From contig CALGAW010000060.1 in the NCBI GenBank assembly GCA_937959115.1, positions 20,188 to 84,187 on the forward strand: 64,000 nt of DNA, in the 5' to 3' direction. Below, one piece after another: positions 54,301 through 62,392 of this stretch. A model generated the notes under the pieces. That model was not told the DNA's origin and made no database searches. It saw only the letters and a list, made by a program, of their open reading frames with translations. A program made the position numbers and the translations under genes. The DNA is from an uncultured Saprospiraceae bacterium (lineage in GTDB: Bacteria > Bacteroidota > Bacteroidia > Chitinophagales > Saprospiraceae). Position 1 is the first letter of the stretch; the number at the start of each line of letters is the position of its first letter.

Positions 54301-57300
54301 TATTCTAGTGGAGCTGTTCCTCCAGTGGCAAATATAGTAATTGAACCGTTTGATCCTTGGCAAACTGGATTGGAAATGTTGAGGCTGTCAAGTGTTGGTC
54401 CATCTGTGTTTGAGACTATTATTGACAGGGTGTCGCTGCAATTATTCCCATCAAAAACAATAACATCATATGAACCCGTAGCAACATTGCCAAATATATT
54501 GGAAGGAACATAGTTTACACCATCAATAGAATAGCTTATTGGAGGAATACCAGAAGCAAAAATTGTAACCGATCCACTAGCTCCTTGACACGCAGAATTG
54601 CCGGTGTTTACGCTATCAATTGAAGGAGGAGGCAGGTCAATCAAACTATCAATGACGGTTACTGTACAGTTTAGAGCGTCACGGACGGAAATGTTGTAAC
54701 TGCCGGCTGATAGATTGTTGAAGGTGGAGTCTGTTTGGAATGTACTATTGTTAATACTAAATTCATAAGGCGGATTTCCTCCTAACGCATAAATGAGCAT
54801 TGAACCATTAGACAGACCGCATCCTGCTTGTGTTTTTTGTATGGAATCTATAAATGGGGAACCAGAATCAGACAAGGAAACTAAAATTGAGTCTTGGCAA
54901 TCATTTGCATCACGAATATAAGCGGTATAGGTTCCTTGGGGTAAACCAGAAAAGAAGTTTTGTGCTTGGAAAATACCATTGTCCAACTTAAATTCAATTG
55001 TTCCGAAACCGCCAGACCCAAAGACTGTAATGGTGCCGTTCGATGAATTGCAAATGGGCTGAATCAGACGAATGCTATCAATCGAAGGACCTGCCAAATC
55101 AGTCAATGTGACGATGGTCGTTGCCATGCATAAATTGATATCTCTGACATAGATCGTATAAGTGCTCTGTGGCAATCCCGTCCAGAAAATTTGAGTCTGC
55201 CAGTTTAAACTGTCTAGACTATACTCTAATTGACCTGTTCCTCCTGAAGCAAAAACAGTAATCGTTCCGTCTAAGCCTTGACAATGCGGATGCAAGATGT
55301 TGGTGCTGTCAATCGTTGGTCCATCCAAGTCATTAAGTGTGATTAGGGTCGAGTCGAGGCATGAATTGTTGTCTCGAACATAAACAGAATAAACTCCTTG
55401 ACTTTGTCCTAGAAAAAACGATGCTGTTTGCCAATTAATACTATCTAAGCTATACTCTAAAGGACCTGCCCCGCCTGAAGCAAAAATGGAAAATGAGCCA
55501 TTCGTTGACTGACAAGAAGGATTGGTTTGGCTGACGCTATCTATTGTTGGGCTGGTGGTTGTGAAAATCGTAGTCTGTGTAGTATCCATACAACCAAATG
55601 AGTCAAGCGCAATAATGTCATATTGGCCTATAGGGAGATTGTTAAAAATGTTTGAAGATTGATAATTATTTCCATCAAGGCTATACTGAAGCAACGCCCC
55701 TTGTGAGGCAAAGACTGTAATTGTACCATTTGATGCCCCGCAAATTGCAGGGTCCGTTTGTAGACTATCAATTTGAACACCACTTGCATTCCCAACGGTA
55801 ACTTGTATTGACTTTGAGCAAAAGAAGGAGTCAATTACCATAGCATCATATATTCCAGGAAACAGTGTATTGAATGTGCTAGAAGTAGAGAGCGTGCCTC
55901 CTCCATCAATCGTATAAAAAAAGACGCCTCCATAGCCACCACTTGCGTTTATGGTAATTGAACCGCTTGCTGAATTGCAGGTAGCATTTGTCGTTGTTGC
56001 GGAGACCGTTAAACTGTCTGGTTGAGTGATTGTAACACTAGAAACATCTGAGCAGTCGTTATCATCAACTACTGTAACGAGATAGGTGTTCGCAGATACC
56101 AATAGAGCGGCTTGAGTAGTTGCTCCGTTGCTCCATATATAACTGTAAGGTGGAGTGCCTCCGGAGATCGATACGTCTACATTACCAAAGCCTCCATTAC
56201 ATAAAATGGGGGAAGAAACATAGGCATTTGAGGTAATGCCTCCTGCTGAGGGCATATTAAAACTAACAACTGTTTTACAGGAGTCTATGGTGAATAAATC
56301 GGTAATCGTAACGGTATAGCTACCAGGAGAAAGGCCAGTTGCCGTACTCGTAAAAGTATAAGAGGTATTGTCGTTAAATCCATTTGACCATTCAAACAAA
56401 AAATCACCTGAACCTGCGCCTGCAGAGGCAGTGACAGTTGCAATTCCATCTGTGTTCCCAGAACAACTAACAGAATCATTAATGGTTATCGTTGTCATTA
56501 TTTCTTCACTAAAGAAAATTATTTCTGAATCATTTACCGTACATCCAACACCATCGGTAATGGTAACTAAATATACACCACTTGTATCTATCGTTAAGTC
56601 TTCGATAGACGTAGTCGTAGTTCCATTTGACCAAATATAAGAATAGGGTAGTACTCCACCACTCACTTCTAGGTCTAAGACAGCAATAGAGTCAAAACAG
56701 TTTGTTCCAACCTTTGCAATTGTTGAGATCATTGTGCCCGAGCCATCAACAATTGCCGTCGTTGCTGTGCCTAAGCAACCTGTATTGTCGATTACCGTTA
56801 CCGAATAATTGCCAGCTGTAAGATTAGAGATGGTTGCTGATTGTGCACCATTTGACCAAAGATAACTATAGGGTAGCTGGCCTCCTGGAGAAGCCATAAT
56901 AGAACCATCCGAACCACCTGGGCAACTCGTGCTAAAAGGAGACAGAAAAACACTAAGCGGCAATGGATCACTCAAGATATATTGAGCAGTGCTAGAACAG
57001 CCCTCTGCATCTGAAACTGTAACAATATAAGTGCCTTCAGATAGATTACTAATCGAAGGAATTGTATTCCCATTATTCCAAAGATAGGATAAAGGAAGAT
57101 TGTTTCCTGTCGCAGTTACCCTTATTATACCATCGTTTCCGGGAACGCAAGAAATTGATTTTGTCTCATTGATTGTTGGGTTTAACCCAGAAATAGGATG
57201 AATAAATATGGAGTCAATACCTATTGTACATCCTTCAAAATCAGTGACGGTGACGTATCGATATCCAGCACAGAGGGCAGAAGCAACTTGAGTTGTATTT

Positions 57301-60300
57301 CCATTGTCCCATAGGTAAGTAAAAGGTGGCGTTCCATTCCCTGAAACGGTTACAGACGCTTCAGCGGAACAAGCAAGATCGCATTGAGAGGTAGTCAGTA
57401 TTGAAAAAGTAAGCGAAGCTGCTGGCGGTTGACCAATAAAGACGAAATGTGATGATCTGCAAAAGTTGTTGTCATAAACAGAAACAGCATAGTTACCAGA
57501 AACGAGCCCCCCAATTGAATCCAGTGTTGATCCGGTATTCCATATGTATGTAAATGGAGGTGTACCACCTTGATGTGCAATAACGGCATGTCCATTATTA
57601 CCACCAAAGCAGCTTACATCTTGAAGCATCATACTGGTAGTTATGGGATAGTTATCGTTTAGTTTAACGACCCAAAAGTCTTCGTCGCCATTGTTACCTG
57701 TAACATCACCATTTTTAGAATTGGACCATCCGGCGATTAGATATCCACCATCTCCTGCCACGTCACAAGCAAATCCAAAATCTTCACCTGTTCCACCGAG
57801 CGATTTTTGCCAATCTAGTTGTCCTGAATGATCCAGTTTAGCCACCCAGTAATCATATTCACCATGGTTGCCAGTTACGTCAAATTCAGTGGTGTCTGTG
57901 TATCCAGTGATCAAGTAAGCATGATCGTCAGTAGAAATGATGTATTGTCCTTCATCGTCATTGCTTGTACCTAGGGAGTTTTGGAATTGAAGATTGCCAG
58001 TAGGATCTGTTTTGACAAACCAGACATCTTTACCTCCTTTGTTGTTAGAGATTTGACCAGTATTGGAATTGGACCAGCCAATCAACCCCAAACCGCCATC
58101 AGGAAGCACTTTTAGTTCATTTAGTTTATCCTCAAACGGACCACCGAACGTTCTTGACCAAATGATGTTGCCAGCGTTGTCAATATGAACGACCCAATAA
58201 TCTGCAAGTCCAAAGTTTGCACCTTGAATATCACCATCATTAGAATAAGTGAATCCGCCAAGGAAGTAGCCACCAGTTGGCGCTATCTCAATAGATGTCA
58301 TGTTGTCCTCTGCACTTCCACCGTAGGAGCGTTCCCACTCAATACCGCCTGAGGCATTGAGTTTTACCACCCAGTAATCTACATTACCAAATGACTGACT
58401 TCTGTCTCCGTCCGTTGAGTTGGAGTATCCACCAACAATGTATCCACCATCTGGCGTCTGTTCTATTGAAGTAGCGATTTCACTATTGGAGCCACCAATT
58501 GCGTTTTGCCATTCAAGCGTGCCTGTGCTACTAAGTTTTACCACCCAAGTATCAATCGCTCCATGGAATCCTACAACATCTTGGTCACTGGAAAAGGTAT
58601 ATCCTGCAACGATAACACCGCCATCTGCTGTTTCCTTATGGTCTAGTGCATAATCTTCATCGGAGCCACCAAGGACAGTTTTCCATGTATTCGAGCCCAG
58701 TAAATTACCAAGGCTGTCGGTTTTGATGATCCAGAAGTCGCTATTCCCTTTGTTTAGTCCTACATCGCCATTACTGGAGAAGGAGCGACCAGAGACTAGA
58801 ATATGCCCATCGGAGGTATAAGAGATGGACTCCGCATTTTCGTTGAGCGTACCACCGTAACTTCTTTCCCATTCGATGACTGGTTCTCCTGCAGGCGAAA
58901 TTGTAGCAGATTTGGTGGTGCTACAGTTTCCTGATAAGTCAGAAACTGATACTGTGTAAGTGCCTGGTGTTATATTAATCAAGTCTTCAGTAGTAGCTCC
59001 ATTGTTCCAATTAAAATTATAAGGTGGGTTCCCTCCATTTATCGTTATATTGATTATACCAGTTGAGGTGCCACATTCTGGGAAAATAGAAATTTGGTTA
59101 ATTGCGCAGGTGCTTTCCAAAAGGAGTGTTGTGGTTCTAGATGTTAAGGTAAGAAGTGGTGCATCAGGGTTGTCAACTAGGCAGTAATAATTCCCTTGGT
59201 CAGCTTGTTGAAAGTTGTTGATTGTCAAACTGTTTATAGTAGTACTTGTAAGGAATGTTCCATCTTTATACCAGTTGTAAATGCTTGTTGTTAGGTTGTT
59301 GTCTATATTTAAATCTATTGTGTAAGAACTCCCTTGTGGAAGCGTTATTGTTTGTTCTACACCAATTGAGTCTTGATTCTTATAATCATAACCTCCATTA
59401 TTGGCAATTGTCTGATTTGCAGCAGCAGACGAGACTAAATCTTCAAAAGTGAGTTGATTTTCAGTTAGGTCTAGTGTAAACAAAATAGAAAAATTAGAAA
59501 ATGTAGGAACGGGAAGATCCAAATCGTTCCTTGCGACCTTTAAGTATAAAAGACTTGGAAGATTGGCAAAATTCGGTATCGCACCAGTCAATCTGTTATC
59601 GGAAAGGTGAATATCTTGTAAGTCTGGTAAATTCCAATCTGGAATGGTGCCAGTTAAACCATTTGTGTGGAGGCTTATGTTCCATAAACCTGGCATATTT
59701 GTAAATCCAGGAATTGGTCCAACCAATCGGTTGTTATATAAAAATAAATATCTTGCAGCAGGAATATTGGAAAAATTTGGAATACCACCCGAAAGTTGAT
59801 TATTGTAAAAATAAAGATCCTGTAAACTGGGCGTGTTAGAAAAATCAGGAATTGGTCCAGTTAATTGGTTATTGTGTATTTCAAGTCTAATCAGTGATGG
59901 AGCATTTGGGAAGTCAGGAATACTGCCTGACAGTTGGTTGATTTGGAGGCTAAGGTGAACTAACGAACCGCCGCTGGGATAATCTGGAATAGTGCCTGTC
60001 AACTGATTTCTACTGGCATCAAATATCCTTAGTGAAGGAACGTCCACAAAATCTGGCAAGCTGCCTGACAGTTGATTGTTTTGTACGTAAAAGGTTTCTA
60101 ACACTGGGGTATTAGAAAAATTAGGAATACTACCAGTAAGGTTGTTTGTATGAATTACGATATCGACAATATTAGGAATCGAGGTAAAATCGGGAATGGG
60201 ACCCGTTAACTGGTTTCCTAACAATCGAAGGTTATTTAAACTAGGAACTCCGGAAAAGTTTGGAATGGAACCTGTCAATTGATTGCCTTCCAATCTAATA

Positions 60301-60800
60301 TCGGTTAAGAAGTCCATTGCTTGAAAGTCTGGAATAGTGCCCGATAAGGAATTCCCTTGCAAGTTCATCCTAATTAGTTGTGGCAAGTTGCTGAAATTGG
60401 GAATGTTGCCAGATAAATTATTACCTGATAAGTAGAGATATTGACATTCTGTGAGTCTCAAGTCATTCAGCTGGCCTGTTAGGTTGTTTCCACCTGTACC
60501 TGATGACGCACACGATGAAAAACCATCTAAATCTAAGCAGGTAACTCTTCCGCCTGGATTGCTGAAGTAGTCGACAAAAACCCCGTGCCAGGTATCCATC
60601 GGCAGCGTTAAGTCCCAAGTGTTTGTCCACCCAGGTCCATTTGTATCTTGATAGAGTTGGACTAATGTAATTGAATCAATCAATCGAGTTTGAGCTTGAA
60701 TTGATTGTGTGCAATTGAAAAAAAAGACAAAAAAGAGTACTGCTAGACCTTTAATAAGGAATCGTATTAAGCAGTCTAAATTTTGAATTAGATGAATCAT
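51360..60800 (-). CDS. Giant T9SS type B adhesin with LRR, Ig, 7x58 repeats and SprB array
   Basis: 3,146 residues. A long signal peptide ends SIQAQ (~37). Residues ~40-100 are of the type SLVQLYQDTNGPGWTNTW, common at the start of Bacteroidota LRR proteins. About 14 leucine-rich repeats of 23 residues follow at ~103-452, with plant-type LTGxIPxF. Then an Ig-like domain ~485-570 (W...KDG, DQGNYYCLV), one SprB-like module, seven ~58-residue repeats at ~643-1051, and an array of about 25 SprB-type modules to ~2940 (the second half with a YSLDN core). An Ig-like unit and CHU_C ~3055-3146 end the protein (NGDGINDVWEI, IVNRWGDVVYEA, LPQGTYYYYIEL, GSITILR). The CHU_C is near-identical to that of the giant at 41130, so the two are tandem paralogues with different N termini. 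Confidence 0.93.
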   Translation of the reverse strand: MIHLIQNLDCLIRFLIKGLAVLFFVFFFNCTQSIQAQTRLIDSITLVQLYQDTNGPGWTNTWDLTLPMDTWHGVFVDYFSNPGGRVTCLDLDGFSSCASSGTGGNNLTGQLNDLRLTECQYLYLSGNNLSGNIPNFSNLPQLIRMNLQGNSLSGTIPDFQAMDFLTDIRLEGNQLTGSIPNFSGVPSLNNLRLLGNQLTGPIPDFTSIPNIVDIVIHTNNLTGSIPNFSNTPVLETFYVQNNQLSGSLPDFVDVPSLRIFDASRNQLTGTIPDYPSGGSLVHLSLQINQLSGSIPDFPNAPSLIRLEIHNNQLTGPIPDFSNTPSLQDLYFYNNQLSGGIPNFSNIPAARYLFLYNNRLVGPIPGFTNMPGLWNISLHTNGLTGTIPDWNLPDLQDIHLSDNRLTGAIPNFANLPSLLYLKVARNDLDLPVPTFSNFSILFTLDLTENQLTFEDLVSSAAANQTIANNGGYDYKNQDSIGVEQTITLPQGSSYTIDLNIDNNLTTSIYNWYKDGTFLTSTTINSLTINNFQQADQGNYYCLVDNPDAPLLTLTSRTTTLLLESTCAINQISIFPECGTSTGIINITINGGNPPYNFNWNNGATTEDLINITPGTYTVSVSDLSGNCSTTKSATISPAGEPVIEWERSYGGTLNENAESISYTSDGHILVSGRSFSSNGDVGLNKGNSDFWIIKTDSLGNLLGSNTWKTVLGGSDEDYALDHKETADGGVIVAGYTFSSDQDVVGFHGAIDTWVVKLSSTGTLEWQNAIGGSNSEIATSIEQTPDGGYIVGGYSNSTDGDRSQSFGNVDYWVVKLNASGGIEWERSYGGSAEDNMTSIEIAPTGGYFLGGFTYSNDGDIQGANFGLADYWVVHIDNAGNIIWSRTFGGPFEDKLNELKVLPDGGLGLIGWSNSNTGQISNNKGGKDVWFVKTDPTGNLQFQNSLGTSNDDEGQYIISTDDHAYLITGYTDTTEFDVTGNHGEYDYWVAKLDHSGQLDWQKSLGGTGEDFGFACDVAGDGGYLIAGWSNSKNGDVTGNNGDEDFWVVKLNDNYPITTSMMLQDVSCFGGNNGHAVIAHQGGTPPFTYIWNTGSTLDSIGGLVSGNYAVSVYDNNFCRSSHFVFIGQPPAASLTFSILTTSQCDLACSAEASVTVSGNGTPPFTYLWDNGNTTQVASALCAGYRYVTVTDFEGCTIGIDSIFIHPISGLNPTINETKSISCVPGNDGIIRVTATGNNLPLSYLWNNGNTIPSISNLSEGTYIVTVSDAEGCSSTAQYILSDPLPLSVFLSPFSTSCPGGSDGSIMASPGGQLPYSYLWSNGAQSATISNLTAGNYSVTVIDNTGCLGTATTAIVDGSGTMISTIAKVGTNCFDSIAVLDLEVSGGVLPYSYIWSNGTTTTSIEDLTIDTSGVYLVTITDGVGCTVNDSEIIFFSEEIMTTITINDSVSCSGNTDGIATVTASAGAGSGDFLFEWSNGFNDNTSYTFTSTATGLSPGSYTVTITDLFTIDSCKTVVSFNMPSAGGITSNAYVSSPILCNGGFGNVDVSISGGTPPYSYIWSNGATTQAALLVSANTYLVTVVDDNDCSDVSSVTITQPDSLTVSATTTNATCNSASGSITINASGGYGGVFFYTIDGGGTLSTSSTFNTLFPGIYDAMVIDSFFCSKSIQVTVGNASGVQIDSLQTDPAICGASNGTITVFASQGALLQYSLDGNNYQSSNIFNNLPIGQYDIIALDSFGCMDTTQTTIFTTTSPTIDSVSQTNPSCQSTNGSFSIFASGGAGPLEYSLDSINWQTASFFLGQSQGVYSVYVRDNNSCLDSTLITLNDLDGPTIDSTNILHPHCQGLDGTITVFASGGTGQLEYSLDSLNWQTQIFWTGLPQSTYTIYVRDINLCMATTIVTLTDLAGPSIDSIRLIQPICNSSNGTITVFGSGGFGTIEFKLDNGIFQAQNFFSGLPQGTYTAYIRDANDCQDSILVSLSDSGSPFIDSIQKTQAGCGLSNGSMLIYALGGNPPYEFSINNSTFQTDSTFNNLSAGSYNISVRDALNCTVTVIDSLIDLPPPSIDSVNTGNSACQGASGSVTIFASGIPPISYSIDGVNYVPSNIFGNVATGSYDVIVFDGNNCSDTLSIIVSNTDGPTLDSLNISNPVCQGSNGSITIFATGGTAPLEYSLDNTSYIPSNTFTTLSQGVYSVYVRDNNGCIDSTQTTLSELTGPTIDSINTTSANCGNSDGSLTIFSTSGTAPVTYSLNGGTPQQNNQFSGLAATTYTIEVSDVNGCSQTATATINNLPWNTTLDLTIAEGTCGQQNGSIVITPPTGNSPFLYSIDNGATTTTSSLFTGLAPGPYHVWIEDMIGCTVDSMINLVSINPPVIDSLVVTDAVCNLDNGEITVYTSAGTAPFEYSIDNGITWQPSSVFDSLAAGSYTITVRDSNSCVLTETTTLTNSLPPTFGFLQGVSPANCGQADGRIVIFTGFGGTLPFEFSIDSGLVFQVSDTFPNLLAGIYNAVIKDANGCEVHKPLVVTDSPGPNLQSSNIQEPACGMPSGSVSLSPSGTEFEYNINSGTFTSNNVFNGLIAGQHSFIIVNTLTNCSDTLLVTLTDQPGPTIASTNVQQSSCGNSNGSISISTTSGLPPFTYSIDNGVNWQNSPVFTGLSANTFQIIVEDSNTCRDTSQLITISNPGSPVINSVNIEEPACNQYNGIATVNAMGGNPPLLYSLDGVNFQISNIFTNLATGAHTIYVFDSTACQTDTVITLGNLTGPSLDSIFIDDPDCNMSTGIIELFGSGGNPPYQYSIDNGATFSNNNQFNNLVASTYLVVIKDDRDCEITSTAVLQNQLGPQIDSLTITPADCISNTGALTVLVSGGNMPYSYVWNTVPAQIGMTATALPQGQYIVTITDDNNCSSVATGVVPPPLPIQVNLGSDFAACGAFSQVLDAGPGNEYLWTTGDTTQNLLVATYGIYGVTLTDINNCISTDSIEIEEIPFNPTITSDSTILVGDVIQLEAGGGLNYDWWPGSDLSCVLCPDPVATPVDSVTYFVEISATNNCVDTLSVHVDQFNINNPVIQPPDVISDNGDGINDVWEIRDIEFYPSNRVIIVNRWGDVVYEAYPYQNDWSGTYKGQRLPQGTYYYYIELDVNRINTLRGSITILR
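57651..58874 (-). repeat. Seven ~58-residue repeats (predicted propeller)
   Basis: Same motif as the two sets in the neighbouring giant. The unit starts read EWERSYGGTL, TWKTVLGGSD, EWQNAIGGSN, EWERSYGGSA, IWSRTFGGPF, QFQNSLGTSN, DWQKSLGGTG. Units 1 and 4 are slightly longer than 58. Seven units in total again. Confidence 0.78.
59450..60490 (-). repeat. Leucine-rich repeat array of plant-type 23-residue units
   Basis: About fourteen units with the core LTGxIPxF or LSGxIPDF. Sequences such as GNQLTGSIPNFSGVPSLNNL show the plant-type LxGxIP motif, a class found mainly in plant receptor proteins and in scattered bacteria. The final unit is degenerate (LDLPVPTF). Confidence 0.88.
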
Positions 60801-60899
60801 TTTGGGTTGTCATGTTACCAACTAATCTAGCAGAATAGAAGTTTGTTACGAATTAAGCTCGAATTTTTTGGAAAAATTAAATCAAAAACAATATACAAC

Positions 60900-61868
60900 T
60901 TATTTTGAATACCTTTTTCCCTCAATTAGAGTATTAAAAGAATCAGAAGTAAGATTTTTTTTATTTAATGCGATCTGTAAGTCATCCAATGCAGAAAGCC
61001 TATTATCTTCTGCAAGTTGAAAGGTTCCATAATGCATAGCAACACTATGTTTTGATTGTATGTCTAGATGTATTTGAACCGCTTGTTCAGGATCAACATG
61101 GATTGGGGCCATAAACCACCTAGGGGAGTAGGCTCCAATCGGTATACAAGCCAAATCAAATGGGCCTTCTCGGGCACCAATTTCTTTAAAAACATTGCTA
61201 TATCCAGTATCTCCAACATAATACGCTTTGATGTCTTTTGATTCGAGGATAAACCCAGCCCAAAGGGAGGTGTCACGGTCAAACAATCCACGGCTTGAAA
61301 AGTGATTGGCTGGCATTGCTTTTATCTTAAGCTGATTGATAGCTGCTGATTCCCACCAATCTAGTTCACTGTGGACTTTGCCACCAATTTTTTTGATGGT
61401 GCTTGCTACACCCAAAGGAACAATAAACTCAGGTTGATCGGTTTTGATTAGTTGTTTGAGGGTCGGGATATCTAGGTGGTCATAGTGATTGTGGCTAATT
61501 AATACTAGGTCTATTTTCGGTAATGCTTCAATCTTTATTCCTGGTGGTCGCTTTCTTGCTGGACCCATCCATTGATATGGGCTGCATCTTTTGGACCAAA
61601 TTGGGTCTGTGAGTACATTGAATTGTTGAAACTGAAACAAGAAAGTACTATGGTTTACCCAATAATATCGTAGTTCATTTGTTTCGTTGTTAGAAATTTT
61701 TTCTACACATTGATAAACATCGTTTTCCTTCTTCCAAGGCTTTGGTTTTTGAGAAACTATAAGTTTAATGATGCTCTTAAATCCTTTAGCTTGTAGGGTG
61801 CTTGGGTTTTTAAAATGTTTCCCGTTAAAATGATTCGATGGTACTCCTTTGTAGGGTTTTTCAGACAA
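60900..61868 (-). CDS. NAPE-PLD-like metallo-beta-lactamase fold hydrolase
   Basis: 322 residues if started at TTG 61868; no ATG lies upstream in this frame before a stop. Metal-binding motif SHNHYDHLD, then ANHFSSRG, VGDTGYS and MHYG. The surrounding words (FNVLTDPIWSKRCSP, DRDTSLWAGF, IPIGAYSPRWFMAPIHVDPE) match the NAPE-PLD/RomA branch, which hydrolyses phosphodiester or lactone-type bonds. An ATG at 61930 in the next frame opens MTLFLISALSFFF. One extra T in the 9-base T run (plus-strand As 61893-61901) would join it to ACTAIGYFLSEKP and give a lipobox-like signal peptide. The true gene may thus be 60900-61930 with a frameshift. See findings. Confidence 0.88.
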   Translation of the reverse strand: MSEKPYKGVPSNHFNGKHFKNPSTLQAKGFKSIIKLIVSQKPKPWKKENDVYQCVEKISNNETNELRYYWVNHSTFLFQFQQFNVLTDPIWSKRCSPYQWMGPARKRPPGIKIEALPKIDLVLISHNHYDHLDIPTLKQLIKTDQPEFIVPLGVASTIKKIGGKVHSELDWWESAAINQLKIKAMPANHFSSRGLFDRDTSLWAGFILESKDIKAYYVGDTGYSNVFKEIGAREGPFDLACIPIGAYSPRWFMAPIHVDPEQAVQIHLDIQSKHSVAMHYGTFQLAEDNRLSALDDLQIALNKKNLTSDSFNTLIEGKRYSK

Positions 61869-62392
61869 AAAATACCCTATTGCTGTACAGGCAAAAAAAA
61901 AGAAAGTGCGGAAATTAAAAAAAGAGTCATTTTTTGATTATTTTAGATCCTTCAAATCATGTGTAGCAGAATATCATTGTCGTTATAGTTTTAAAACGAA
62001 ACACTCATTCTGTTAAGAATTCAAAGTTAAAAATTTCTTTAAAGTAACGGAACTAATTGTCTTATTAAATACTAGATCTAGCGTACTTGGAAGACAACTT
62101 GAAAACGCTTTAAAATGTGTTTTCTTATGGATAAAAATAATTACATTAATTAAAGTCGAACATGTATGATTTTCAATGTGAATTTTATGCAAGTCTACTT
62201 GATTGATTCATCAGAAGTTAGAACATAAATGGAATTTATTTATTCCTAATAATTTTTTTGGTAAGTTAATATAAAATTGATATCTTTAGAGGGTAAGTCA
62301 TATTTTGTCATAAGATCATATGATTGCACAATGTTAAAACCTTGATATTACCCCAACCGACTTAGTGTACTTTAATAAAAACACAAATTACT
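61869..62392. other. Intergenic region, 524 bases
   Basis: AT-rich. It contains the putative signal-peptide codons of the hydrolase (61869-61930) and a decayed copy of the DUF1800 start (62041-62115). Nothing else was identified. Confidence 0.55.
62041..62115 (+). pseudogene. Remnant of a DUF1800 N terminus
   Basis: The frame reads KVTELIVLLNTRSSVLGRQLENALK. This aligns with the start of the intact gene at 62393, MASLNTRSGALGKRLAHHLL (LLNTRSSVLGRQL with SLNTRSGALGKRL). There is no start codon at the right place, and the following codons do not continue the family, so it is a decayed partial duplicate about 335 bases upstream of the real start. Confidence 0.6.

Noticed and set aside
41130..60800. 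CRISPR-like or satellite DNA because of dense repetition
   Set aside because: The repeats are coding, keep the reading frame for thousands of codons, and vary at the DNA level as protein modules do.
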